The notes under the pieces were generated by a model that did no database searches, had not been told where the DNA came from, and worked only from the letters and a program-made list of their open reading frames with translations. Positions 34,947 to 44,010 of a DNA stretch of 64,000 nt are shown here, one piece after another (the stretch's first letter is position 1; each line of letters opens with the position of its first letter). Source of the stretch: Phycisphaerae bacterium RAS1 (lineage in GTDB: Bacteria > Planctomycetota > Phycisphaerae > UBA1845 > Fen-1342). The DNA lies in contig SMLU01000001.1 in assembly GCA_007859745.1 (NCBI GenBank), forward strand, positions 1,674,001 through 1,738,000. Direction: 5' to 3'. The position numbers and the translations under genes were made by a program.

Positions 34947-36116
34947 TCATCGGTCACGCGGATTCGCAATGATGTCGCCGTGCTCGTCGATCCTGATCCG
35001 TGCCGCCGTCCGCAATCGAAACGGAAGGTGGTAGCGCGCGTGACGCTTTTCGCCGGTGCGGGTGAGAGCCCCGCGGTCCACCATGTCGGCCAGATCGCGC
35101 GTGGCCGTCGCGGGCGACGCCTTGGAAACCGTCGCGTAATTGCCGGCGCTGAGTCCGCCCTTGAAACCCTCCGGCCCCTCTCTCAGCACGCGGAGCAGCA
35201 CCTTCAGCTGGCGGGGATTCAGCACGGTGCGGAAGCGATCAAGCAGCTTCGCTTTCTCCAACACGAAATCCACGTGGGCAAGGGTTCGCTCCTGCGCCTC
35301 AAGGCCGATTCCGGCAAACCACGCCAGCCAACCGGTAATCTCGTTATCTTTGTTCGCCGCCTCCAAGGCGTCGTAATACGCCTTCCGATGCGCCAGCATG
35401 GTTGCGGCGAGCGCCGTCAGCGACGCCTGCCCCAGGCCCTGCGCCAGTGCTTTTTCCGCGATGCCGCGGCCGATGCGCCCGTTCCCGTCCTCAAACGGGT
35501 GGATGCTCTCGAAATAGAGGTGCGCGATTCCGGCGCGCGTCAGCGCGGGCAGGGGGCTCGAACCGTTCGGACCCGTATCGTTGAACCACGCCAGAAACCG
35601 CTGCATTTCCTTCGGAACCCGTGCGGACGGCGGCGCCTCGAAGTGAATCTCGGGGTCGTGGGGGGGCCCGGATACCACCTGCATCGGCTCAGCGTGCGTC
35701 CGGTAGCGCCCGATGTCCTCAAGATCGGTCCGCCCGTTCATGATCATCTTGTGCCATGAGAGCAGCGTTCGCTCCGTGAGCGGCTTCGCGTGATGCCGGA
35801 ACAGGTCCACCATCATCTCGCTGATGCCCTGCTCCGCGGGTTGAACGCGACGATGATCGGATGCAAGCCCCAACTGCCGCCGAATCGAGGATTGGACGCT
35901 GTCGCGGTTGAGAAGCTCGCCTTCAATCTCGGAGGTGGTGACCGCCTCGTCGCTCATCGCTTCCACGACGATCTGGTCGCGGTCCGGCGCCGCCAGGTGC
36001 TTGATCGTGCCAAGGAACTGCCCGCCGCCCAGGAGGAACCGCTCCTCAGCCTTCGTCAGCCGCGCCTCGTTCCACTCGAAATTTGGCCAACTCGGCCGCT
36101 GCCAGTTCCAGCGCAT
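34947..36116 (-). CDS. Fic-domain protein (AMPylase-like)
   Basis: A 389-aa Fic protein that may transfer AMP or another nucleotide group to target proteins. The N-terminal domain (MRWNWQRPSWPNFEWNE) is of the DUF4172 type. TTSEIEGELLN at about 60-70 matches the inhibitory helix motif (S/T)xxxE(G/N). The catalytic motif HPFEDGNGRIGR (about 205-216) is complete, so the enzyme should be active once relieved of inhibition. A C-terminal winged helix (LNPRQLKVLLRVLREG ... STVSKASPATATRDL-like) may bind DNA. The start at 36116 has AGGAG inside a palindrome. The gene lies between 62-bp direct repeats, as if it had moved as a cassette. Confidence 0.94.
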   Translation of the reverse strand: MRWNWQRPSWPNFEWNEARLTKAEERFLLGGGQFLGTIKHLAAPDRDQIVVEAMSDEAVTTSEIEGELLNRDSVQSSIRRQLGLASDHRRVQPAEQGISEMMVDLFRHHAKPLTERTLLSWHKMIMNGRTDLEDIGRYRTHAEPMQVVSGPPHDPEIHFEAPPSARVPKEMQRFLAWFNDTGPNGSSPLPALTRAGIAHLYFESIHPFEDGNGRIGRGIAEKALAQGLGQASLTALAATMLAHRKAYYDALEAANKDNEITGWLAWFAGIGLEAQERTLAHVDFVLEKAKLLDRFRTVLNPRQLKVLLRVLREGPEGFKGGLSAGNYATVSKASPATATRDLADMVDRGALTRTGEKRHARYHLPFRLRTAARIRIDEHGDIIANPRDR

Positions 36117-36143
36117 GAGCGATAGCGCTCCTTTCTATCGCTC
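36117..36143 (-). promoter_or_regulatory. Palindromic operator at the fic start
   Basis: GAGCGATAG (36117-36125) and CTATCGCTC (36135-36143) are perfect 9-bp arms directly before the fic ATG. The centre contains the AGGAG ribosome site. A DNA-binding protein, possibly the winged helix of Fic itself, or an mRNA hairpin here would block expression. Which one applies cannot be told from sequence. Confidence 0.5.
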
Positions 36144-36236
36144 AGAATTAGCACGTAATGTGATTGATAGCAAGCGCGTCCATCGCTCAACCGGCAATCG
36201 CCGGTGCTTTCTAGCGAGCCCGTCATCGCGCAAGCG

Positions 36237-36298
36237 CGGCAATGTCGATAGACGGCCATGCCGTGACGCAGAATGCGACGGTGCCTGTCGGCTTTGCC
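36237..36298. repeat. 62-bp direct repeat, copy 2 (upstream of fic)
   Basis: Second copy of the repeat at 34881-34943, from CGGCAATGTCGATAGACGG to GGCTTTGCC, same orientation. The distance from copy 1 is about 1.36 kb and spans exactly fic and its operator. Confidence 0.82.
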
Positions 36299-36347
36299 CA
36301 CCTTGGTATCTCGCTCCGCTCAAATCAACGAACCGATAAACCGCTCC

Positions 36348-36466
36348 GGCTCAGGACTTACCGGCAGGAAGGAATCGGAGCCTGCCTCCGCCGCCCCCAT
36401 CGCGGCCCCAGGGGCCTGCCGGCCTGCTCGCGCGAGGACCGCGACGGTGACGGCTTAAACGGCAGG
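36348..36466 (+). ncRNA. Candidate structured RNA element, copy B
   Basis: Shares GGCTCAGGACTTACCGGCAG at its start and GACGGTGACGGCTTAAACGG at its end with the element at 2374-2471. The inner hairpin differs (GGCCCC-AG-GGGCC near 36404 and CTCGCGCGAG near 36427). It lies about 180 bases before the helicase-nuclease start. Part of it (36401-36420) also matches 39230-39249 in 18 of 20 bases. Confidence 0.35.
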
Positions 36467-36645
36467 TTTCCGAACAGGCGATTGAATCTCAACGCGGCTA
36501 CCCCCCCACGCCTCGCACGCGATAATGCCTTCGCTATCATTGGGTTGACGGCTTCATGCCTCCCGTGCGATCTGCGCGATATGCAGGGGGTGCAGCGTAG
36601 AAGCCGGCGCTCGACCTGCGGCCACTGTCTGTTGGCGGAGACCGA

Positions 36646-39188
36646 ATGGATCTGTCAAAGCTCAAGCTCGACCTCGGCACAAAGAAGCGGGAGATCGATC
36701 CGATTCGAATATTCGGGGGGCTCACGCAGCGCGGACAAGTGGAGACGCTCTACGGCCCCCAACAGGAGGCACTAAACGTCTGGCACAGGACTCTTCGGGA
36801 CAAGCCAGATGTTCTGTTCTCGATGAACACAGGTGGGGGGAAGACGCTCGTTGGCCTCCTCGCCGCGCAATCGTTGATGAACGAGACGCGAGGCAAGGTC
36901 TTATACATTTGCCCCACCAACCAACTCGTGCAGCAGACGGCCGCGCAGGCCGCAGACTGCGGTATCACCGTGGCGACCTACGGCTACCAGAACTGGACCA
37001 ACAAGGACGGCTACGACTCCACCGAATGCTGCTGTGTGACGAACTACCACGCCGCGTTCCGCGGAGGCAGTCCGTTCCTGAGCGACTCAATCCGAGCTGT
37101 ACTGTTGGACGATGCGCATGTGGCACCCGCGACGATCCGATCTTGCTTCACCATGTTCATTCCGCCGGATCACGCCGCATGGGGCCGCTCATGGGTATCT
37201 TCCGCGCCCACTTCGACCACTCGCAGTTCTCCACCCGGTTCTCCCGCCTTGCTCAACGAGATCGGTTCGACGCCGGCGTGTTGTTCGTTCCGGCATGGTT
37301 CGTCTGGGAGCACCGCTCGGAAATCGAGCGGGCACTCGCGGAAAATGGCGTGGACGCTCAAGGCTCGGACTCGACTCGGTTCGCCTATCGGCACCTGCGT
37401 GACCACGTGGCAGCCTGCGCGTTCTTCCTTTCGCGAGGTGGAATCGAGATCACGCCACCTCTCATCCCCACGCACTCACTCTCCTATTTCGGTCAGAACG
37501 TGCGGCGTCTGTATCTGACGGCGACGCTCCCTTCCCGGTACGAGTGCATTAGAACCTTCGGCGTAGACCGCGCGGATGTTGTATCACCATCCGGCAAGAT
37601 CGGTGCGGCGCAGCGCCTGTTCGCTTTCGCTCAGGGCGACCTGAAGGAGACCGCCTACGACCAGACGCGAACGATGATTGACGGGCACAAAGCCTGCATC
37701 ATCGTCCCGTCCAAGCACGCGGCGGAGAGATGGGAAGACATCGGGACAGTCTACGATAGCCGGACCGGGCACGCGGGTATCACCGCATTCGCCGACGCAA
37801 CGGATACGCGCAAGTTGATCCTCGCGGGCATCTTTGACGGCATCGACCTCCCCGGAAAGGCGTGCAAAGTCTTGGTGCTGGACGGCATCCCGCGGGGCGC
37901 CTGCCTCCATGATCGGTTCGTAGAGGACCAGTTGGACTCGAAGAACTTCCGGCTCTCGCAGACAGCGGGACGATTGACGCAGGCAATCGGCCGGATATTC
38001 CGTAGCAACACCGACCATGGCGTGGTCATACTGGCCGACAAGGCGTTGCAGGGCTGGTTACGCCAGCCGGAGCACCTGGCGTACCTGTCTGAGTTACTCC
38101 AACAACAGGTGTTGCTCGGGGCGGCGATCCGCAGATCGCTCGACGAGAGTGGCGAGAAAGAAGGGGCGTACCCGGACCTCATGCTCAAGGTCATCCAAGG
38201 CCAGAAGGATTGGGACGACCTCTACAACGCCAAGCTCGCCGAGATCGCGACCGAGAAGCGGCCGAAAGAACCCTCGTGGGGCGACGGCGCGGCACGGAAG
38301 GAGTACGACGCCTGGATTCACCTGTGGGACGGTCGCCACCGTCCAGCCGCGGATGCCTTGAACGGACTCGGTAACGACCTGACCGAAAAGGACCGCGGGT
38401 TGGCGGCATGGCACTTCCATTGGTGCGGCGTGGCGCACCTTCTGGAGGGGGACAAACACGCAGCGGCCATCGCCTTCCAACAGGCCGCGAACCTGAAGGC
38501 GATGCTGGGCCGTCCCGCGCCATCCGGCGCCACAGCCGGAGCCGCGAGCCTGCCCCCGACGATATCACCACAGGCGAAGCGCTCGGTCGTTGCTGCGAAG
38601 GGTTCGCTCGAAACGGCGGCGAAGACCGTCCTGGAACGGTTGCAGGGAAACGGAGGGAAGAACGCGGAGGAGCACGAGCAGGCGCTGTGCGATCTCGGTT
38701 CACTGCTTGGGCTCGAATCCGGCAGACCGGAGAAGAAGGCCGACAAGAAGGGGCCGGATGTGACTTGGGCTTGCCCCGAGTCGAACGACGCTATCGGACT
38801 AGAGGCGAAGACCCAGAAGACGAAGCCCGTTGTCTACAAGAAGCGCGACATCGGCCAATCCCTCGATAGCCGCGAGTGGTTGAGGCAGAATTACGCTCAA
38901 TCTAAGCATCAAATGTGGATGGTGGGCGACCTCGGTGACGTTGTGATGCAGGCGAATCCGCCTTCCGACCTGAAGGTGGTCACTCTGGAGTCGATGATCG
39001 AAGTGGCGCAGCGGCTTATCAACGTGGGGCGGCGGATCATCGTCCGTCCGTCAGGAGCGTCGTTGGAATCCGCGACCCAAGAAGCGTTCACCTATTACGG
39101 ACTGCTCTGGCCGCAGGTCGCGGAATCCCTCGAGTACCGCATGGCTGTTGACCTCCAAGACAATGCCGTCAAGGATGATGAGGCCTGA
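36646..39188 (+). CDS. SF2 helicase with C-terminal PD-(D/E)xK nuclease (one frameshift)
   Basis: About 847 aa if one frameshift is repaired. The first frame (from 36646, GGCGGAG before the ATG) has Walker A MNTGGGKTLVGLLA and a DDAH box (LLDDAHVA), ending near DHAAWG. The second frame resumes GPLMGIFRAHFDHSQF from about 37184 and contains LYLTATLP, ACIIVPSKHA and RLTQAIGRIFRS (motif VI). The C terminus reads KGPDVTWACP ... IGLEAKTQK, a PD-(D/E)xK nuclease core. One G missing in the GGGG run at 37181-37184 explains the shift. A helicase-nuclease alone among defence genes suggests an antiphage or DNA-clearance role; no known system name was assigned. Confidence 0.78.
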
Positions 39189-39368
39189 TTTTGAGAGCGG
39201 CGCGGCAAGCGCCCATCGCACTCCACCCTCGCGGTCCCAGGGACCTGCCAACCTTCTCTCGCGCGGTCGTGAGAGACGCCGCGTCGAAATTTGTGCGACT
39301 ATCGACAATTCCCGCTTGACCCTGGCCGCCAACCGGCGATTATCAGATGGCACGGGCAACGGAGACCG
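39189..39368. other. Intergenic region with hairpin related to copy B
   Basis: CGCGGTCCCAGGGACCTGCC (39230-39249) is a self-complementary GGTCCC/GGGACC hairpin and matches the centre of the 36348 element in 18 of 20 bases. CTCTCGCGCGGTCGTGAGAG follows. No gene was seen. Confidence 0.35.
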
Positions 39369-39671
39369 ATGATGGCAGAACCGGACGCACCGCCCTTCGT
39401 GGCGCATAGTGTTGCAAGCGACGATATCGAGGCGACGCTCACCGCGGAAGAGATGGCTGAGATCGATGCCCACGAACGCAAATATCACGAAAGGTTGGCC
39501 GATCTTAGCGAGATGGAGAAAAACGGCTGGAAGTCGGACGGCAACGGAGGACTTTGCCATCCCGATGATCCTGAGGTGAGCGTATGGTTTAATCCGTACA
39601 CGCTCGACCTGTATCTGTCTCCCAAGTTCATCGAGCGCCTCAAAGCAATGCTTCCGCTGAAGCAGGAATAG
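39369..39671 (+). CDS. Small acidic hypothetical protein (100 aa)
   Basis: A 100-aa acidic protein, MMAEPDAPPFVAHSVASDD..., with a helical middle (TAEEMAEIDAHERKYHERLA) and a C terminus VWFNPYTLDLYLSPKFIERL. GGAGACCG lies before the ATG. No family was recognised. It follows the helicase-nuclease by 180 bases and may be its partner or unrelated. Confidence 0.5.
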   Translation: MMAEPDAPPFVAHSVASDDIEATLTAEEMAEIDAHERKYHERLADLSEMEKNGWKSDGNGGLCHPDDPEVSVWFNPYTLDLYLSPKFIERLKAMLPLKQE

Positions 39672-39875
39672 CAGCGTTTGCCTCGGCCTTGCCACTTTCA
39701 CGGTTTCACGGCCGCTCGTTACGCTGCTGGTACGAAGCGCAGCCAGAAAACCGCCCGGATTGATCGCAGAACCAGCGTTCTTTCGCTCTCCGGGGCATGA
39801 TGATGGCGGGCATAGCGGGCCCCCGCTAGTTGAAGGGTCGTCGCGAAATCGCGCGGCCCGTGGGTTAACGCTGAC

Positions 39876-39910
39876 CGCCGCCCGAGAGCCCGGGCGGCGT
39901 TCTTGTTTCT
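39876..39910 (+). terminator. Intrinsic terminator
   Basis: CGCCGCCCG (39876-39884) and CGGGCGGCG (39891-39899) form a perfect 9-bp stem with a 6-base loop, followed by TTCTTGTTT. It lies about 200 bases after the small gene at 39369 and would end transcripts from the left. Confidence 0.6.
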
Positions 39911-40369
39911 ATCGCAAGGATTCACAGAGGGTTACCGCTCTGCTGCTCGCGAGTGCGTCTCTCGGCGCCGGCGTCTCGCGCGCCTGAATCGACCGCCGCC
40001 GACGCGCCGCCGACGCCCTCCGGCCGGAAGTCTCTGAGTCTCTGCGCATCGCCGACCGCGTGGTTAACGCGGTACATAACCGACCGGGCGGCGCTGTCTC
40101 GCGCTGCCATAACCCGTCACCAAGTCGCGAAAGAAAAGTCTCGGGTTATGTCGGTTGAGACATAACCCGGCGCAGTGGTATCGAAATTGCGACCGGCGGG
40201 TTATTGGCGCGTACCGGTTTTGAGGGCGAATCGTGACGCGGCACGGTGTCGAAACTGACGGATGCTCTGATCGTCGTGGCCCACATCATGCTCGTCTCCG
40301 CAACGAAACCGTTCGCGGCTCCATTGCAGCGCTTATCAAAGCTGGTCGACGTCGGCCTCGCGCTCACCC
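39911..40369. other. Non-coding stretch with CATAACC repeats
   Basis: About 460 bases without a gene. CATAACC words occur at 40074, 40108, 40141 (inverted) and 40161. CGGGTTATG (40142-40150) and CATAACCCG (40161-40169) form a 9-bp inverted repeat with a 10-base spacer. The left side is rich in CGCCGCCGACG words. Confidence 0.4.
40106..40131. repeat. Direct repeat, left copy (possible attachment site)
   Basis: GCCATAACCCG, then TCACCAAGTCGCG. The same words, GCCATAACCCG and GTCACCAGTCGCG, separated by GCG, occur at 60640-60667 in the same orientation. The two copies bracket the 20-kb segment that holds the serine recombinase. Short and imperfect, so tentative. Confidence 0.33.
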
Positions 40370-42981
40370 TCAGCGCGTAGCAAAGACGTCCTCGATCTCT
40401 TTGAGCAACACCCGGATGGGTAACTCGCGTTTGCCCGCCAGTGTCGTCCAACTAAGCGCGTCATTATTCTCAACTAGGGTTCGAAGCCTCCTGATCGCCA
40501 TCAGAACCGTTGCGTGGTTCTTTCGGCCCATCCGTCGCCCGATCTCAGGGTAACTGAGCTGCGTATGCTTGCGAATCAAGTACATCGCCAGGCTGCGCGC
40601 AAGCGTCACTGTGCGGTCGCGTGACTGGGAGTGCAGTGCTTCCTGTGTCACGCCGAAGCGGGCCGCCACGAGTTGCGCGATTTCGGTGGGTTCTGGGGCG
40701 CGAGGGACGTCGTCGCCGTAGTCCTCAACGACCTTGCCCGCCATATCGAGGTTGATCTTCTGCCTGTGGAGCGACGCCATCGCCATGAGCTTGTAGAGCG
40801 CGCCCTCGAGCTCGCGGACATTCTGCGTGACGCGGTGCGCCAGGAACTCGAGCACGTCCTCCGGCAGTTCAGCATGTATTGCCGCGGCGCGGCGGCGCAG
40901 GATCTCGCGGCGGGTAGCGAAGTCGGGCGCGTCGATCTGGACGACAACTCCGCCCATGATCAGGTTGATGAGCCGCTCGGAAAGCTCGGCGATGGTACGC
41001 GGGTGGCGGTCGGAGGAAATCACAGTGGCCTTTCCGGTCACGTCGATGGCGCGCATGGTATGTAAGAACTCCTCCTGCGTCGCCTTCCTGTTAGCGAGGA
41101 ACTGGATGTCATCGATCGCGAGCAGGTCGAGCTTGCGAAATCGGGCGCGGAACAGATCGATCTGGCCGGACTTCACCGCGTACACGAACTCATTGGTGAA
41201 CTGCTCGCCTGAGATGTAACTCCAGTTCAGCCGCGGGTGCTGGCCTCGCACGGCGTTGCAGACACCCTGCAACAGATGCGTCTTGCCAACGCCGGACTTG
41301 CCATGCACGACCACCAGCCTGAAAATTCCGCCCGGCGCGCGGGCAAGCTCCATCGCGGCAGAGTAGGCGAGCTCGTTCGACGGACCGACGACGAAGGTCT
41401 CGAGGTCGCCGCGCAGCGCCGCCGCCGTGCGCCCGCCCTCAGGAGTTCCGCGCGCTCGTCGGGTTGTTGGGAGGTCGCCGCCGGCCTCGCGGCCTGTCAC
41501 GCTGTCGGAGTGGGAAGCCACCCGCAAATCGATGCTTGGCTCAGCACCGATCACGTCCCGCGTCACGACGACCAACTCTTTCATGAAGTTGGCACTGATC
41601 CAACCGCTCACGAACGCGTTATCGATCGTAACTCTCAGCCGCCTGCCGCGTAGCTCGAAATCTGCTGTGTCGCCGAACCAGGTCCGGTACCGTTCTTCTC
41701 CAATGAGGCTCGAAAAGCGTTCCCGTATGGTCCTGACTTTCTCCGCGACTCCCGTCTCGCTGCGGAGCGCCTCAGGCGCCAGCGCGCTCGAAGGCAGGGG
41801 AGGTTTCATTTGCCGTCCGGACTCTATGACGCGCTCCTTACTCGACCGCACCGATTCGACAACCAATCTCGCGTCGTGAACGCCAAAGCGCGCGAAATCA
41901 CCGGCCTTCACAGCCCACAGCAACCGCTCAGCTTGTTTTGGTGTTAGCTCCAGCGTGATTATCGTGCTGCCCCTGCGAATGTTCTTGATCGTGACGTTCG
42001 GAAGTTCCAGGAGGTCGGCCACCGCCCGCATGAGTGCCTCACGCTGTTCCGGCGGCAACTCTGAAGGCCTAATTTCGGGGAGGATCAACTCAATGTCGGC
42101 CGTTCGCCTGGCTGTTTCCACAGCCACGGACGGTCCGCTCCGCGGAGGCGCCGTGGTCACCTGATCATCGTTCGAGGTACAGTCGGCGATCGCCTGCACA
42201 GGTCCACTCTTTAGGAAATGGACCAAGTAGTTCGCGGGCGCGAGACAAGCATATTCCCGCCATTGCTTGGTCTCCTTTGAATCCTTCGCGTCGTCTGCGA
42301 GGTCGGACACGCCTCGGATCATGAAAAAACCCGGCTTGCTTGCTGCCTGGAAAGATGCCGCGGCAGCCCCACCGGCCTCCATCTCGACACCGATCAACTT
42401 GGGCCAATCTTCACGATACCTGTCGAGTAGCTGCTTGACGGCTATGACCTTGTCTCCTGTTGCGATAGTGCCGATGTGTCGCTTCGGATTTCCAACGCAG
42501 GGCCTAATTGCACGCACTCTTGCATGCCATCGCGTTTTCACATTCTTGGATGCGTTAAGCAGTCGGGCGTCGGCGCGATGGACGCTATAGCGAATCGATT
42601 TCCTTCGGGAAGTTGCTTTTGGAGTTCATAATCGACAATCTGATCGGCGATCAGAATGTCCCCGAGCGCTATCCCCTCCTCCGCAATGCCGCCTGCGATC
42701 CCGATCATCATTACATACCGTGGTTTCCAGAAGCGAATTGCGTCATTCGTCGCGTTGGCTGCTTCTACCCGGCCCATGTTCGGCAACGTCATCATGGCGA
42801 GCTCATATCGAGTCTTCGCTCCATCGGGCATTACGATTGGGAGCGTACAGCGCCAGTAGACCCTGGTATCCTCGTCCGTAGGGTTCTCCTTCCGAGGATT
42901 GGGCAGGAACCTAAGTGCGGCAGCGAGTTCCTCCTCCAGCGCGGTGATCACGATGAAATCGACGCGGTTTGTCGCCATCAT
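40370..42981 (-). CDS. Nucleoside phosphorylase-like/DnaA fusion protein (one frameshift)
   Basis: About 870 aa once a frameshift is repaired. The N-terminal domain (from 42981, MATNRVDFIVITALEEEL) is an MTA/SAH-nucleosidase or PNP-fold enzyme with MIGIAGG and, after the shift, GVEMEAGGAAAASF and FFMIRGVSDLADD. A small domain follows (STIITLELTPKQAERLLWAV), like the modules that link effectors to sensors. Then comes a whole DnaA: domain I (ERFSSLIGEERYRTWF), AAA+ with VVHGKSGVGKTHLLQ and LLAIDDIQFL, and domain IV with SYPEIGRRMGRKNHATVL. The frame changes at about 42601, where one A is missing in an AAA run. No stop or ribosome site separates phosphorylase and DnaA. The build suggests a DnaA-type sensor controlling a nucleoside-cleaving effector. 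Confidence 0.82.
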
Positions 42982-43306
42982 CCTACCTTACAGCGCTCCG
43001 TCAAATCGGCCACCGCTGCGACAAGCTACCGCGGTCCGCCGCCTGCGACCCCGATACACTCAAGGACGGCTTCCCGATAGGTGGTGTCCATATGCACGTG
43101 TTCCCAGTTCTAGCGCGAGTCCGCGGTGCGTTCCCGAGATCGTCGGATCGATCATGTGGTCCTCCGGATCAGACATTCTAATCGCAAGCCAGCCCGGGTA
43201 ACCAGCAGGATGCGCCCCAACCGGGCGCGCCGCTTTATCCGAAACCTCTCCGACATGCGCAGTCCGGGGCGGCGTACGTAAGGAGCAGACGACGCGGAGA
43301 CTGCTC
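42982..43306. other. Intergenic region upstream of recombinase operon
   Basis: About 325 bases between the divergent phosphorylase-DnaA gene and the recombinase operon. It should hold both promoters and perhaps the recombinase attachment core. No clear repeat or promoter was found; short frames here lack support. Confidence 0.3.
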
Positions 43307-43543
43307 ATGCCACCGAACCGCCTGCCTCATTGTTCGCGCGCCGAACGCCGCCAACAGGTCGCGTCGATTCTCGCACGTGGCGTCATTCGCTGGCGTCGGC
43401 ACGCGAAGTCGACCGCGATCGTCGATGCTCAAGAATCTGCTCCCGGCGCCGAAAATCGCCTTGAGCTTTCCGGCAAGACGAGGCTCAGTGTGTCTGACGG
43501 TACCCGCGGGTTCACGATGCGGGCCGACGGAGACGACGCATGA
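43307..43543 (+). CDS. Small basic protein at head of recombinase operon (78 aa)
   Basis: A 78-aa protein, MPPNRLPHCSRAERRQQVAS..., basic at the N terminus and polar at the C terminus. Its TGA overlaps the DUF2924 start (ATGA at 43540-43543). Four-gene recombinase units of this make-up seem recurrent in planctomycetes (recalled, not checked), which supports it being real. Function unknown; possibly a recombination directionality or DNA-binding factor. Confidence 0.5.
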   Translation: MPPNRLPHCSRAERRQQVASILARGVIRWRRHAKSTAIVDAQESAPGAENRLELSGKTRLSVSDGTRGFTMRADGDDA

Positions 43544-44010
43544 AACTGAACCTCGTCAAGGAGCTGGCGGCGCTCGAGCAGATGACGGTCGGCCAGCTCC
43601 AGCAACGGTATGCCGACGTCTTCGGCGAGGCCGTGCGCAGCCGGCACAAGCAGTATCTGATCCGCCGCATCGCGTGGCGGCTCCAGGCAAACGCCGAGGG
43701 CGGGCTTTCCGAACGAGCGCTCCGGCGCGCGGAGGAACTCGCCGACGTAGCCGACGTTCGCGTCACGCCGCCACGGGGCGGAGTTTCTGCCAACCCGGGG
43801 GTGGCCGCGACGCGCCCCGACCCGCGTCTTCCGCCCGTCGGTGCCGCGATCACCCGCAAATACAAGGGGCGGACGCTCACGGTGACTGTGCTGGCCGACG
43901 GATTCGAGCACGCTGGCGACCGGTACCCGTCGCTCACGGCCGTGGCCAAGGCGATCACCGGCTCGCACATGAACGGGTTTCGCTTCTTCCAGATCGAGGG
44001 CAAGCCGTGA
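43540..44010 (+). CDS. DUF2924 protein
   Basis: A 156-aa DUF2924 protein. The N-terminal half (ELAALEQMTVGQLQQRYADV, RHKQYLIRRIAWRLQ) is helical; the C-terminal half (ITRKYKGRTLTVTVLADGFE, YPSLTAVAKAITGSHMNGFR, FF) is the conserved DUF2924 domain, related to short DNA-binding folds. It overlaps the genes on both sides (ATGA, GTGA) and precedes the serine recombinase, as is usual for this family. It is probably an accessory factor for site-specific recombination. Confidence 0.9.
   Translation: MKLNLVKELAALEQMTVGQLQQRYADVFGEAVRSRHKQYLIRRIAWRLQANAEGGLSERALRRAEELADVADVRVTPPRGGVSANPGVAATRPDPRLPPVGAAITRKYKGRTLTVTVLADGFEHAGDRYPSLTAVAKAITGSHMNGFRFFQIEGKP

Noticed and set aside
40470-40490. GGGTTCGAAGCC, a tRNA T-loop-like word
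   Set aside because: It lies inside DnaA domain IV coding sequence and no acceptor or anticodon stems can be built around it.
43060-43308. Minus-strand frame of 82 codons before the recombinase operon
   Set aside because: No ribosome site at its start, no domain, and it overlaps the likely promoter region.
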